Positions 1 to 8,614 of a DNA stretch of 64,000 nucleotides are shown piece after piece. Source of the stretch: UBA940 sp031547885 (GTDB lineage: Bacteria; Bacteroidota; Bacteroidia; Bacteroidales; Rikenellaceae); NCBI GenBank assembly GCA_031547885.1, contig JAVBRO010000022.1:1-64000 (forward strand). The letters run 5' to 3'. A program made the position numbers and the translations under genes. Under the pieces are notes generated by a model. That model worked only from the letters and a program-made list of their open reading frames with translations, was not told the origin of the DNA and ran no database searches. How positions within the stretch are numbered: the stretch's first letter is position 1; every line of letters begins with the position of its first letter.

Positions 1-138
1 GGCGTAAGTCAACCCCTTTTCAACCGTGTTTTTGGCTACAGTCCAAACGTTTCCCCTTGAACCAAAGTTACCTTTGGCAAGTTTTAAAACTTTTTTCCGT
101 CTTGCCCTTGATGCTACTGCATTTACTGAACGTGGCAT
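1..138 (-). CDS. rplT: 50S ribosomal protein L20, N-terminal part (cut by window edge)
   Basis: The reverse strand from 138 down to the edge encodes 46 residues beginning MPRSVNAVASRARRKKVLKL, which is the highly basic N-terminus of bacterial L20. L20 binds 23S rRNA and is needed early in 50S assembly. The rest of the gene lies outside the window. It follows rpmI by 92 bases in the same direction, the usual rpmI-rplT pair. In many bacteria infC precedes rpmI; here the gene upstream of rpmI is lpxA, so the pair appears separated from infC. No odd residues are seen in the visible part. Confidence 0.96.
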   Translation of the reverse strand, partial: MPRSVNAVASRARRKKVLKLAKGNFGSRGNVWTVAKNTVEKGLTYA

Positions 139-230
139 AATCTGAAAGTTTTACGAACGGCCGGCGGACGATTTTTCTTCGCCTCTTTGGGGCCGGAGTG
201 TTCTTGATTGATACAATAAGTTTTCCGGAA

Positions 231-425
231 CTACTTAACTAAAAGCAGTCTGGTTTTGGCTTCGTCAGCCGCCGAAACGATTCCCGAATAGGTCAGGTTG
301 CGTTTCTGTTTTGTGGTTTTCTTTGTCAGGATGTGTGAATGATAAGCGTGTTTGCGCTTGATCTTTCCTGTCCCCGTGAAGGTGAATCTCTTCTTCGCGG
401 CGGAATTTGTTTTCATTTTTGGCAT
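231..425 (-). CDS. rpmI: 50S ribosomal protein L35
   Basis: A 64-residue, Lys/Arg-rich protein starting MPKMKTNSAAKKRFTFTGTG, with the KIKRKHAYHSHILTKKTTKQKRNL core that defines bL35. The length (about 64) is normal. L35 is a structural component of the large ribosomal subunit. It lies just upstream of rplT. On its 5' side a strong 18-bp hairpin (461-500) and AT-rich heptamer repeats separate it from lpxA, so it is probably transcribed from its own promoter after the lpxC-lpxA transcript ends. No clear TAnnTTTG box is seen between the hairpin and the start. Confidence 0.97.
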   Translation of the reverse strand: MPKMKTNSAAKKRFTFTGTGKIKRKHAYHSHILTKKTTKQKRNLTYSGIVSAADEAKTRLLLVK

Positions 426-460
426 TGTCCGTATTTATTAAGGTTAAAAAAGCCCACAAA

Positions 461-500
461 GATAAGAAACATTTTGCGAAGCCGCAAAATGTTTCTTATC
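461..500 (-). terminator. 18-bp perfect hairpin between lpxA and rpmI
   Basis: GATAAGAAACATTTTGCG at 461-478 is the exact reverse complement of 483-500, leaving a 4-base loop. On the reverse strand the stem is followed by TTTGTGGGCTTTTTT, so it can act as a terminator for the leftward lpxC/fabZ-lpxA transcript. It could equally be an attenuator-like structure ahead of rpmI-rplT. Confidence 0.65.
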
Positions 501-502
501 TC

Positions 503-598
503 AATTACGAATTACGAATTTCAAATTACGTTTTTCAACCACGAATTACATAGTAATAATGCATGCTCGTAATTCGTAATTATTAATTCGTAATTGAA
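503..598. repeat. AATTACG heptamer repeats after lpxA
   Basis: Tandem AATTACG units (503-520) and the same unit in the opposite orientation (about 568-595) fill the gap right up to the lpxA stop codon. The same 7-bp unit recurs at 10748, 27302, 42268 and 49272. Confidence 0.8.
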
Positions 599-1411
599 TT
601 AGTCCTCTATGTCTCCGAGCGCCGCGTTGTACGGCTTGAGGATGCCGCGCTTCGAGTTGCGGACGAATTTCACTATCTCGTCCCTCTCGGGCGAACGCGG
701 AACGGTGTCCTCGATGATGTCGCAGGCGCGTCCGTAACCGTAGCCGCTCTGGAAAAGTATGCGGAATATCTCCTGTATCTCGTTGATCTTTTCGGGGCTG
801 AAATTCCTGCGTCTCAGGCCGATGAAGTTCGCGCCCACGAACGAAAGCGGGTAGCGTGCGGCCTTTACGTACGGGGGAACGTCCTTGCCCACCAGCGAAC
901 CGCCGCTTATCATGGCGTGTGCGCCGATCCTCACGAACTGGTGAACGGCCGAATGTCCGGAAATGATAGCCCAGTCGCCCACTTCCACCTCGCCGCCCAG
1001 CAGGACGCTGTTCACGATCACACAATGGCTGCCGATCACGCAGTCGTGTGCGATATGCGCGCAGGACATGATGAGGTTGTAGCTGCCTATCAGGGTTTTG
1101 CCTTTGGCCGCAGTTCCGCGGTTGATGGTCGCCGCCTCGCGGACGGTGTTATAGTCGCCCATTTCGACGGTCGAATATTCGCCCTTGAACTTGAGGTCCT
1201 GTGGAACACCTCCTATGACCGCTCCCGGATGTATCTGGCATCCCTTGCCCATACGGGTCCCGTCGAGGATCACGGCGTGGGGGCCTATCCAGCAGTCGTC
1301 GCCGATGACCGTATCGCCCGCTACGTATGCAAAGGGTTCAACAACTACGTTTTTGCCAAGCTTCGCGTCGGGGTGTACGTAGGCCTGTGTGCTTATCATA
1401 TCTGTATTCAT
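599..1411 (-). CDS. lpxA: acyl-ACP--UDP-N-acetylglucosamine O-acyltransferase LpxA
   Basis: This 270-residue cytoplasmic enzyme performs the first step of lipid A synthesis, moving a 3-hydroxyacyl chain from ACP to UDP-GlcNAc. The N-terminal two thirds is a left-handed beta-helix of hexapeptide repeats. The catalytic histidine is in AHIAHDC (His122, equivalent to E. coli His125), and AVHQFVRIGAHAMISGGS and DVPPYV are diagnostic of LpxA. The C-terminal part (about 195-270) is the helical domain. The start ATG shares a base with the stop of lpxC/fabZ (TAATG), implying translational coupling; Met5 is an alternative start. The operon order lpxC/fabZ-lpxA matches Bacteroidota. Confidence 0.97.
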   Translation of the reverse strand: MNTDMISTQAYVHPDAKLGKNVVVEPFAYVAGDTVIGDDCWIGPHAVILDGTRMGKGCQIHPGAVIGGVPQDLKFKGEYSTVEMGDYNTVREAATINRGTAAKGKTLIGSYNLIMSCAHIAHDCVIGSHCVIVNSVLLGGEVEVGDWAIISGHSAVHQFVRIGAHAMISGGSLVGKDVPPYVKAARYPLSFVGANFIGLRRRNFSPEKINEIQEIFRILFQSGYGYGRACDIIEDTVPRSPERDEIVKFVRNSKRGILKPYNAALGDIED

Positions 1412-2811
1412 TATTCTTTTTTGCCGCTGGGGGTTACCTGAGCCATGAGGCTGGCTTCGCAGGCCAGCTTGTCGCCGACGAACGCCCTTGCATCCATCAC
1501 CACGATTCCGCGGCGGATGGGTTCGGTAAGGTGCAGTTCGAACTGCAGCGTGTCGCCCGGAACAACCTTGCTCTTAAAACGAACGTTGTCTATCTTCAAA
1601 AAGTATGTGTTGTAGTAATAATCCGGATCCAGTCCGTGCAGTGCGAGGATGCCGCCGCACTGTGCCATCGCCTCGACGATCAGCACGCCGGGCATTACGG
1701 GCTCTTCGGGGAAGTGTCCCACGAAGAAAGGCTCGTTCATCGTGACGTTCTTGATGCCGGCGATGCTCTGGTCGTCTATGTGGAAGATCCTGTCCACCAG
1801 CAGGAACGGCGGGCGGTGCGGAAGCTTCTGCCGGATGGCGTTGATGTCGTAAATGGGCTCCTCGCCCGGATTGTAGCGGTACATGGGTTTTACGCCCTCT
1901 TTGCGCATCTGTTTGCGTAGCGTCTTGACCGTTTCGGTGTTGGCGAAGTGGCCCGGGCGGGTTGCCATGATCTTGCCTTTGATGCGGACGCCCATCAGCG
2001 CGAAGTCGCCCAGGACGTCGAGCAGCTTGTGGCGCGCCGGTTCGTTGGGGAAACGCAGGTTCAGGTTGTTCAGGTAGCCTTCCTGTATCTTGATATCGGG
2101 CTTGTTGAATATTTTGCGCAGACGGTCGAGTTCCTCTTCCGACGCGGGTTTTTCGACCACGACTATCGCATTGTCCAGGTCGCCCCCCTTTATCAGGTTG
2201 TGCTGGATGAGCGGTTCGAGTTCGTGCAGGAAGACGAAAGTGCGGCACGGGGCTATTTTTTCGCGGAAACTGTCTTTCCCGCTGTCGAAAACGGAGTACT
2301 GGTTGCCAAGCACCCTGCTGTTGTAGTCTATATGCACCGAAACGCTGAAATGGTCGTCCGGATACATGTCTATCTCGACGCCTTTATCTTCGACCGAGTA
2401 CGAAATTCTGTCGGTGACCTGATAGTATTTGATCTCGGCTTCCTGTTCCGCCAGGCCGGTTTTGTCTATTTCGGCGGCATATTCCCTGGCCGATCCGTCC
2501 ATAATGGGGACTTCGGGGCCGTCGATTTCGATCATGGCGTTGTCCACGCCCATCGTCCAGAGCGCCGCGAGTATGTGCTCCACGGTGCTGACCTTTACGC
2601 CGCCCTTTTCGAGCGTCGTGTTGCGTGATGTGTCGGAAACGAAATCGGCCAGCGCGGGTATTTCGGGCTGGTTTTCTATATCGGTGCGTTTGAACTTTAT
2701 GCCGTGATTTTCTTCTGCCGGACAAACTCTCATTTTCACCTCGACTGCGGTATGGAGTCCTCTGCCTGTGAAAGTTATCGGAGCCTTTAACGTCTTCTGT
2801 TTATTCGACAT
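1411..2811 (-). CDS. lpxC/fabZ: bifunctional UDP-3-O-acyl-GlcNAc deacetylase / 3-hydroxyacyl-ACP dehydratase
   Basis: A 466-residue fusion. Residues 1 to about 305 are LpxC, the zinc deacetylase that commits lipid A synthesis: His79 in STVEH, then His261 and Asp265 in HKLLDVLGD are the zinc ligands. Residues about 320-466 are FabZ, the fatty-acid dehydratase, with active-site His366 and Glu380 in GHFPEEPVMPGVLIVEAMAQ. This fusion is characteristic of Bacteroidota and joins two enzymes that draw on the same 3-hydroxyacyl-ACP pool. It is the first gene of the lpxC/fabZ-lpxA operon and has a TACCTTTG box about 27 bases upstream of its start. Confidence 0.97.
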   Translation of the reverse strand: MSNKQKTLKAPITFTGRGLHTAVEVKMRVCPAEENHGIKFKRTDIENQPEIPALADFVSDTSRNTTLEKGGVKVSTVEHILAALWTMGVDNAMIEIDGPEVPIMDGSAREYAAEIDKTGLAEQEAEIKYYQVTDRISYSVEDKGVEIDMYPDDHFSVSVHIDYNSRVLGNQYSVFDSGKDSFREKIAPCRTFVFLHELEPLIQHNLIKGGDLDNAIVVVEKPASEEELDRLRKIFNKPDIKIQEGYLNNLNLRFPNEPARHKLLDVLGDFALMGVRIKGKIMATRPGHFANTETVKTLRKQMRKEGVKPMYRYNPGEEPIYDINAIRQKLPHRPPFLLVDRIFHIDDQSIAGIKNVTMNEPFFVGHFPEEPVMPGVLIVEAMAQCGGILALHGLDPDYYYNTYFLKIDNVRFKSKVVPGDTLQFELHLTEPIRRGIVVMDARAFVGDKLACEASLMAQVTPSGKKE

Positions 2812-2837
2812 GGGGTGTGGTTAAATGAATTCGGTCA

Positions 2838-2845
2838 CAAAGGTA
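2838..2845 (-). promoter_or_regulatory. -7 box TACCTTTG for lpxC/fabZ
   Basis: TACCTTTG on the reverse strand matches the Bacteroidota -7 consensus TAnnTTTG. It would give a leader of about 20 bases. No good TTTG -33 is seen at 19-21 bp. Confidence 0.55.
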
Positions 2846-3057
2846 GGAAAAATTTACTAATCCGTATGATCCGGCAGCTAAATTTACCTTGTATAAAGTA
2901 TTTCCCAGGAAATTAAATGGTTGCTAATCATCAAAAAAGAGGATGCGAGCCTGATCCGGCATGTGGAATATACAAAGAATAAGAAAGAGAATGCCGCCGG
3001 GGCGGTGCTGCGAAAGGAAAGAATGCTTATTTTTGCAACTATTGTTTGAAAAATCTT

Positions 3058-4203
3058 ATGACGAAAACCCCTATCTCTCAGGCTGCGTTCGCAGACACAA
3101 AACCACATTATGATATACTCGACGGATTGCGCGGAGTGGCGGCCGTCATAGTCGTCTGTTTCCACATATTCGAAGCTTTCGCCACCAGCCATCTCGACCA
3201 GAGGATCAACCACGGTTATCTTGCGGTCGATTTTTTCTTTATACTGTCGGGGTTTGTCGTGGGTTACGCCTACGACGACCGCTGGGGAAAAATGAAAACA
3301 AAAGAGTTCATCAAACGCAGGATTATACGCCTGCATCCGATGGTCGTTATGGGAGCCGTTATAGGGGCGGTCATGTTCTACACACAGGGCTGTTCCGTGT
3401 GGGATATTACTAAAGTGACCGTGCCTGCCCTGCTTCTTGCGACCCTTTTGAATGCGCTGCTGATACCGGCCGCTCCCGGGATCGAGATCCGCGGCTTGGG
3501 AGAGATGTTCCCTCTGAACGGACCGAGTTGGTCCCTGTTCTTCGAATATATCGGCAATGTTCTCTATGCCCTGTTCATCCGCAGGTTCTCCACCCGTGTA
3601 CTTGCATTGCTGGTTATCGCGGCCGGATGCGGTTTGGCGGCATTTGCCATATTCGGCCCGCTGGGCGATATATGTGTCGGATATTCACTGACCGGGACGG
3701 AATTTACCGGAGGGTCCCTGCGTCTGTTGTTCGCTTTTTCTGCCGGACTGCTCATTTCGCGTATTTTCAAGCCGCTTTCCAAAATAAGGGGCGCTTTCTG
3801 GATATGCAGTATAGCTATTGCGGTATTGCTGGCAGTGCCGCGTATCGGCGGCGCCGAACATCTGTGGATGAACGGGATTTATGATACTTTGTGCTGTATC
3901 GCGTTTTTTCCGATGCTTGTCTGGCTCGGGGCTTCGGGAAAGACCACGGACAGGTATACAACGTGGATGTGCAAGTTCCTGGGGGATATCTCCTACCCTT
4001 TGTATATGGTGCATTATCCGTTCATTTATCTCTATTACGCCTGGGTGAAGAACGGTAATCTCACATTCAGGGAGTCGCTGCCCGGTGCGGCGGGAGTTGT
4101 CGTCGGGAGCATCGTTCTGGCTTACGTTTGTCTGAAGTTCTACGATATACCGGTACGAAAATTGCTGGCAAAACGGTTTTTGAAGCCAAAAAGCAACGGT
4201 TAG
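3058..4203 (+). CDS. acyltransferase family 3 membrane protein
   Basis: A multi-pass inner-membrane protein of about 381 residues with the acyltransferase-3 fold. DILDGLRGVAAVIVVCFH near the N-terminus carries the conserved Arg and catalytic-type His, and VDFFFILSGFVVGYAY is the second family motif. About ten hydrophobic segments follow, ending with SYPLYMVHYPF. Such proteins O-acylate sugars, often on surface glycans or LPS; the substrate cannot be told. I chose the ATG at 3058; a TTG at 3046 would add four residues. A TATTTTTG box lies at 3028-3035. The gene stands alone, divergent from lpxC/fabZ. Confidence 0.85.
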   Translation: MTKTPISQAAFADTKPHYDILDGLRGVAAVIVVCFHIFEAFATSHLDQRINHGYLAVDFFFILSGFVVGYAYDDRWGKMKTKEFIKRRIIRLHPMVVMGAVIGAVMFYTQGCSVWDITKVTVPALLLATLLNALLIPAAPGIEIRGLGEMFPLNGPSWSLFFEYIGNVLYALFIRRFSTRVLALLVIAAGCGLAAFAIFGPLGDICVGYSLTGTEFTGGSLRLLFAFSAGLLISRIFKPLSKIRGAFWICSIAIAVLLAVPRIGGAEHLWMNGIYDTLCCIAFFPMLVWLGASGKTTDRYTTWMCKFLGDISYPLYMVHYPFIYLYYAWVKNGNLTFRESLPGAAGVVVGSIVLAYVCLKFYDIPVRKLLAKRFLKPKSNG

Positions 4204-4281
4204 CCTCATCTGATTGTGTCGATGTGTCTGAATTTGCCGGAAAAATAGTATTTTTGCATGGATATACGTTAGAATTCAGGG

Positions 4282-5103
4282 ATGGCAGAGAACAATCCGG
4301 CGGCTGGCAACGGGCCGCAGGTACCGAAAAAACGGCCCCAGAGGCTTAATCTTCCTTTCACGAAAAGGAAGAGGGACGCCGGTTCGTGGGTATTCGACCA
4401 CCGTGCAGGACTGTGTGCCATGTTCATAGTCTACCTGGTTATGGCCATCGCGTTTGTCGGGTCGAAAGTCATGGTCCGCGCGCCTAAGAGGCATGCAAGC
4501 ATCATTGTCGACGTACGGACTCTCGAGGAACTCCAGAAGGAAAAGGCGCGCCTCGAACGCGAGGTGAAGATGCGCCAGATGCAGCAGAACGCCGCTGAAG
4601 AGAGCGGTTATGCCCGCAACCTGACGTCGAACGAGAACGCCGATCTGCGCGACGACCGCAACACCAATGTGTCGAACCTTCGCAACCGGGCGGAAGGTCT
4701 CGACGGCAAGATGCAGTCGAACCGCGACGCATGGGACCAGGGCATGCGTGAGATCGAAGCCATGAAGAACAACCGCGGCGACCGCGAGGGCAACGTCAAC
4801 AACGACACCAAGGCGAAAGGCAAAGTGCTTGTCTCGTTCTCGCTCTCCAACCCGACCCGGTATTCGGCCGACCTGGTTGTGCCGGGATACCGCTGTGAAA
4901 GGGGCGGGGAAGTGGTGGTGCAGATAACAGTCAACCGCAGCGGCGACGTTGTTTCGGCGGTGGTAGACCGCTCGCTTTCGGACAACGACAGTTGCATGCA
5001 CTCGACGGCGCTCGATGCCGCGCGGCGTTCGCGTTTCAACCTCGACTCTTCGGCTCCCGAAAGGCAGAACGGGACCATAACTTATATGTTCGTACCGCAA
5101 TAA
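4282..5103 (+). CDS. TonB-like energy transducer family protein
   Basis: 273 residues. A cytoplasmic, Lys/Arg-rich N-terminus is followed by one membrane segment (about residues 43-62), a long charged, probably coiled-coil periplasmic stretch (about 75-180), and a C-terminal domain of about 90 residues that resembles TonB_C (GGEVVVQITVNRSGDVVSA, then ALDAARRSRFN and GTITYMFVPQ at the end). TonB proteins couple the proton gradient to outer-membrane receptors such as SusC. The linker lacks the usual Pro-rich region and is Asn/Asp/Arg-rich instead, so a different partner or a shorter reach is possible. A TATTTTTG box is at 4249-4256. The antiporter gene starts 22 bases downstream, suggesting one transcript. 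Confidence 0.75.
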   Translation: MAENNPAAGNGPQVPKKRPQRLNLPFTKRKRDAGSWVFDHRAGLCAMFIVYLVMAIAFVGSKVMVRAPKRHASIIVDVRTLEELQKEKARLEREVKMRQMQQNAAEESGYARNLTSNENADLRDDRNTNVSNLRNRAEGLDGKMQSNRDAWDQGMREIEAMKNNRGDREGNVNNDTKAKGKVLVSFSLSNPTRYSADLVVPGYRCERGGEVVVQITVNRSGDVVSAVVDRSLSDNDSCMHSTALDAARRSRFNLDSSAPERQNGTITYMFVPQ

Positions 5104-5125
5104 TCGGCAATAAAAACGACCGCCT

Positions 5126-6631
5126 ATGGATGTTACAATAACACTGATGATGCTGGTAGGATCGATCCTGCTGTTTATCAGTGTTTTCGCGAGCAAGGCG
5201 GGCTCGCGTTTCGGAGTGCCTTCGCTGCTTTTGTTCCTGTTCGTCGGGATGCTTTTCGGCAGCGACGGCCTGGGCATACCGTTCGACAACGCCCAGGCAG
5301 CCCAGGCTATCGGCACCCTTGCCCTGAGCGTCATCCTGTTCACGGGCGGTATGGAGACCAAGTATTCCGAGATACGTCCTGTGGCCGCGCCAGGTGTTGT
5401 TCTTGCTACGTTGGGAGTGCTTATGACCGCCATTTTGACGGGCGGTTTCATATATCTGATAAGCGGATGGTTCCATTTTCAGCTTACGTTCCTCGAGTCG
5501 CTGCTTATGGCCTCGGTGATGTCTTCGACCGATTCTGCGTCGGTTTTTACGATACTCCGTTCCAAGAAGCAGGGCCTGAAAGAGAACCTGCGCCCCTTGC
5601 TCGAATTCGAGAGCGGGAGTAACGACCCGATGGCCTACATCCTGACAATCATGCTTCTGGGCATGATGGGCAGTGGCCCCAATACCAGCTGGGGGCATGC
5701 GCTCTGGACTTTCGTAATGCAGATGTCGATAGGCGCCGCCGCCGGATACCTGCTCGGTAAAATAATGGTGTGGGTGATAAACCGTATCAATATCAAAAAT
5801 GCGTCGCTGTACGGCATTATGCTGCTGGCGCTCGTTTTCTTCATCTTCTCTGTTACCGACACTCTGCGCGGCAACGGCTACCTTGCGGTTTACATCGGCG
5901 GCTTCGTGCTGGGCAACAGCAAGATAGTATACAAAAAATCGATGACCAACTTTATGGACGGTTTCACATGGCTGTTCCAGATAGTGATGTTCCTTGCGCT
6001 TGGGCTTCTGGTAAATCCGCACGCGCTGATATCGTTCGACACCGCCATGATCGGCCTTCTGGTCGGGGTGTTCATGATCGTTTTTTCACGCCCCCTGTCT
6101 GTCTTTGCCTGCATGGCGCCGTTCCGCAAATTCACGCTCAAGGCCAGGATTTATGTCAGCTGGGTCGGGCTGAGGGGGGCCGTGCCTATAATTTTCGCGA
6201 CATATCCGCTTGTTGCGGTGGCCGACGGTTTCAACCCCGAGGTCGCCAAACTTATTTTCAACGTCGTATTTTTCATCACACTGCTCTCGCTTGTGATACA
6301 GGGGTCGACCGTCAGCGCGATGGCGAAGGGGCTGGGACTTTCGCGCGAACTGCCCGAGGATAATTTCGGCATCGACCTGCCGGATAAGATCAAATCGGCG
6401 CTCTCCGAGATAGAGGTGCGCGAGGCGTTTCTGGCAAAGGGCGAACAGTTGAAGGATATTTCGCTGCCGCCAAATACACTTGTGGTGATGGTGAAGCGCG
6501 GCGAGGATTATTTCGTCCCCACCGGCGGTACGGAGCTCAAACTCGGCGACAAGCTGCTGGTTCTGACCGACAACGACGTCGAACTGAAACAGGAACTCGA
6601 ACAGTTAGGCATAGAATCCGAACAGAAATAA
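5126..6631 (+). CDS. K+/H+ (or Na+/H+) antiporter, NhaP2/CvrA-like
   Basis: 501 residues. About 12 membrane segments of the CPA1 cation:proton antiporter family (residues about 1-400) are followed by a cytoplasmic tail with a TrkA-C-like domain (about 425-500, NTLVVMVKRGEDYFVPTGGTELKLGDKLLVLTD, quoted here only as its type: a beta-rich RCK_C unit). The family motif SSTDSASVFTILRS and ESGSNDPMAYILT carry the ion-binding Asp residues. The length and the C-terminal RCK_C unit point to NhaP2/CvrA, a potassium/proton antiporter regulating cytoplasmic K+ and pH. Ion specificity is inferred. The gene ends in a strong terminator. Confidence 0.88.
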   Translation: MDVTITLMMLVGSILLFISVFASKAGSRFGVPSLLLFLFVGMLFGSDGLGIPFDNAQAAQAIGTLALSVILFTGGMETKYSEIRPVAAPGVVLATLGVLMTAILTGGFIYLISGWFHFQLTFLESLLMASVMSSTDSASVFTILRSKKQGLKENLRPLLEFESGSNDPMAYILTIMLLGMMGSGPNTSWGHALWTFVMQMSIGAAAGYLLGKIMVWVINRINIKNASLYGIMLLALVFFIFSVTDTLRGNGYLAVYIGGFVLGNSKIVYKKSMTNFMDGFTWLFQIVMFLALGLLVNPHALISFDTAMIGLLVGVFMIVFSRPLSVFACMAPFRKFTLKARIYVSWVGLRGAVPIIFATYPLVAVADGFNPEVAKLIFNVVFFITLLSLVIQGSTVSAMAKGLGLSRELPEDNFGIDLPDKIKSALSEIEVREAFLAKGEQLKDISLPPNTLVVMVKRGEDYFVPTGGTELKLGDKLLVLTDNDVELKQELEQLGIESEQK

Positions 6632-6662
6632 AAATGGCTCTCGAAAACCGAGAGCCATTTTT
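6630..6662 (+). terminator. terminator of the antiporter gene
   Basis: AATGGCTCTCG (6633-6643) pairs with CGAGAGCCATT (6649-6659), extended by A/T pairs on both sides and ending in TTTTT. It starts within the stop codon. It may also serve the converging lipoprotein gene. Confidence 0.9.
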
Positions 6663-6687
6663 ACTGTAATTTCTCTTTACGGCGATA

Positions 6688-7275
6688 TTACTCGGTCATC
6701 CACTTGAGTCCCGAAGGAATGGCGGTGGTTACCAGATTGTCACTGTCGACCATTACGGCCATGTTCCATCCGGCTTTGCAATCGAGGGAGAATGTCGTGC
6801 GCGTTTCCGAGCCGTCGTTGTAATCGACGCCTTTGCCGTCCGCCTTGAAAGCCTGGTTGGCGTAGACATAATACATGAACACGTTTTTCGATCCGTAATA
6901 GATCAATCCTCCTTCTTCCGGATCTTCGTCCACAATACCGGCTAAGAGGACTATGGCGATCTTAAGGCCGGCATCATCGGCCGGGATGTCGAATTGCACG
7001 GGGGGGAGGAGCGTTCCGGTGGGCGGCGGGGCCGGCAGGGTGATGCTGAAACCACCGTTGGAAAGAGGCGCTTTGGCAATCACGGTTGCGGGTTCCATAT
7101 CGGAATCCATTGCAAATGCCCACACTTCGTAGGTGTGTCCGGCAGGCAGGGCCGGCAGGCCGGTAATACTGGTTGCGGAGAGGGTCAGCGGCTTTTCGGC
7201 GTCCCCGTCTTTGTTACTGTCGCACGACGGAAATGCCACGAGCGCGGCCAGTGAAAAAAACAACAGTTTTTTCAT
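6688..7275 (-). CDS. hypothetical lipoprotein
   Basis: 195 residues beginning MKKLLFFSLAALVAFPSC: a lipoprotein signal with the lipobox FPSC, followed by the Asp/Asn-rich tail (DSNKDGDAE) typical of Bacteroidota lipoproteins, some of which are surface exposed. The rest looks like a small beta-rich domain; LPAGHTYEVWAFAM resembles an anti-sigma-K/DUF4397-like beta sandwich, but I cannot assign a family. I chose the Met at 7275 because the signal peptide begins there; an upstream Met (7314) would place a non-signal stretch first and overlap the -7 box. Monocistronic, convergent with the antiporter. Confidence 0.7.
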   Translation of the reverse strand: MKKLLFFSLAALVAFPSCDSNKDGDAEKPLTLSATSITGLPALPAGHTYEVWAFAMDSDMEPATVIAKAPLSNGGFSITLPAPPPTGTLLPPVQFDIPADDAGLKIAIVLLAGIVDEDPEEGGLIYYGSKNVFMYYVYANQAFKADGKGVDYNDGSETRTTFSLDCKAGWNMAVMVDSDNLVTTAIPSGLKWMTE

Positions 7276-7311
7276 AGATAAATTGATTGGGTTAAACAAA
7301 GCCGGGATGCG

Positions 7312-7319
7312 CAAATATA
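7312..7319 (-). promoter_or_regulatory. -7 box TATATTTG for the lipoprotein gene
   Basis: Reverse-strand TATATTTG, 37 bases before the start codon, fits TAnnTTTG. Its presence inside the longer reading frame supports the later start at 7275. Confidence 0.55.
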
Positions 7320-7375
7320 CGAAAAAACTTGATTATCGCCTGTAAAATAATTATTTTACACCTTTTCTCTTCAGC

Positions 7376-8527
7376 TTATCTGTTAGAACACATGTGAAGT
7401 ATCTCGGCGGCCTTTTTGCCGTCGACGTTGCCGCCTTCGCCGAAAGCGATCCCGCGCTCGGTGAACCGGCGTTCGATCTCCTTGATGGTCTCTTCGCCCA
7501 CGCCCAGTTCGCAAAGGCGGGTGGCCAGCCCCAGCGAGCGGAAAAAATCCTCGGTCCTGACGATGGCAAGTTCGGCGCGGTCGTCGTCAGGACCGTCGTA
7601 GATACCCCACACGCGCTCGCCGTACTGGAGAAGTTTCGACATCTTCTGTTCTTTCAGTACGCGCATCATGGCCGGAAGCACTATCGCCAGCGTCTGCCCG
7701 TGAGAAATGCCCTGCAGGGCGGTCAGTTCGTGCCCGATCTGGTGGGTCGCCCAGTCCTGAGAGACACCCATCGCGATGAATCCGTTGAGGGCCATGGTCG
7801 CCGAAAGCATGAAATCGGCCATGGCGTCGTAATCGTGCTGGTCGCGGTGGATCTTCGGCGCGACCTCGATCAGCGTGTTGAGGATGCTCTCGGCCCAGCG
7901 GTCCATCAACGGCGACTGCCCGGCAGAGGTCATGTACTGTTCCATGACGTGTACGAAAGTGTCGCAGATGCCGTAAGCGACCTGCTCCTTCGGAAGCGAG
8001 AATGTGGTTTCGGGGTCGAGTATCGAGAACTCCGGGTAATTGCTGTAAAACGCGAATTTCTCGCCTGTGGCTTCATTGGATATGACGGCTCCGCGGTTCA
8101 TCTCCGAACCAGTCGCCGGAAGCGTCATCACGGTCGCGAAAGGCAGTATTTCACCCAGTTTGTTCTCGTTCAGCACGATCTCCCAGGCGTCGGTGGCGTT
8201 GCGGATGCCCGAAGCGATCAGCTTTGTCCCGTCGGCGACCGATCCGCCGCCCACGGCCAGCAGGAAATCGACGTTCTTCTCCTTGCCGAGCGCGATAGCC
8301 TTGCGCAGGGTTTCGACGCGCGGATTCGGCTCGATACCCCAGAATTCGATGAAGTCGCGCCCTGCGAGCGCTTTGACGACCTGGTCGTAGACGCCGTTCT
8401 TTTTGACACTGCCGCCGCCGAAAGTGATCATCAGCCGGGCGCCTTCGGGTATCTCTCCGGCCAGGCGGGCGATGGTGCCCTTGCCGAATATAAGTTTTGT
8501 CGTGTTTTGGAATGTGAAGTTTCTCAT
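7376..8527 (-). CDS. iron-containing alcohol dehydrogenase, YqhD/BDH-like
   Basis: 383 residues from MRNFTFQNTT. It has the NAD(P)-binding GGGS motifs (about 37-40 and 93-96) and the metal ligands expected for YqhD: Asp189, His193 (CDTFVHVMEQY), His262 and His276 (THQIGHELTALQGISHG). YqhD-type enzymes are NADPH-dependent aldehyde reductases that detoxify short-chain aldehydes; butanol dehydrogenases share the fold. GGGSVADGTK is typical of the NADP-dependent group. I chose the ATG at 8527; a longer frame to 8554 would run into the -7 box at 8552-8559. Likely monocistronic. Confidence 0.9.
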   Translation of the reverse strand: MRNFTFQNTTKLIFGKGTIARLAGEIPEGARLMITFGGGSVKKNGVYDQVVKALAGRDFIEFWGIEPNPRVETLRKAIALGKEKNVDFLLAVGGGSVADGTKLIASGIRNATDAWEIVLNENKLGEILPFATVMTLPATGSEMNRGAVISNEATGEKFAFYSNYPEFSILDPETTFSLPKEQVAYGICDTFVHVMEQYMTSAGQSPLMDRWAESILNTLIEVAPKIHRDQHDYDAMADFMLSATMALNGFIAMGVSQDWATHQIGHELTALQGISHGQTLAIVLPAMMRVLKEQKMSKLLQYGERVWGIYDGPDDDRAELAIVRTEDFFRSLGLATRLCELGVGEETIKEIERRFTERGIAFGEGGNVDGKKAAEILHMCSNR

Positions 8528-8536
8528 GGAATTAGC

Positions 8537-8559
8537 TATTTTTGCATTAAGCAAAGATA
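8537..8559. promoter_or_regulatory. divergent facing -7 boxes between the dehydrogenase and Pr6Pr genes
   Basis: TATTTTTG on the + strand (8537-8544) would serve the gene at 8615; TATCTTTG on the - strand (8552-8559) would serve the dehydrogenase. They are 7 bases apart, so two polymerases could not occupy them at once. Confidence 0.5.
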
Positions 8560-8614
8560 TAAATTATCGGGCACAATTAGTGTATCGGGTGCAGCATAAA
8601 ATAGTGGAAAAACC

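Noticed and set aside
4276..6022. two long open frames on the - strand
   Set aside because: Antisense to the TonB-like and antiporter genes, which have clear membrane segments and motifs.
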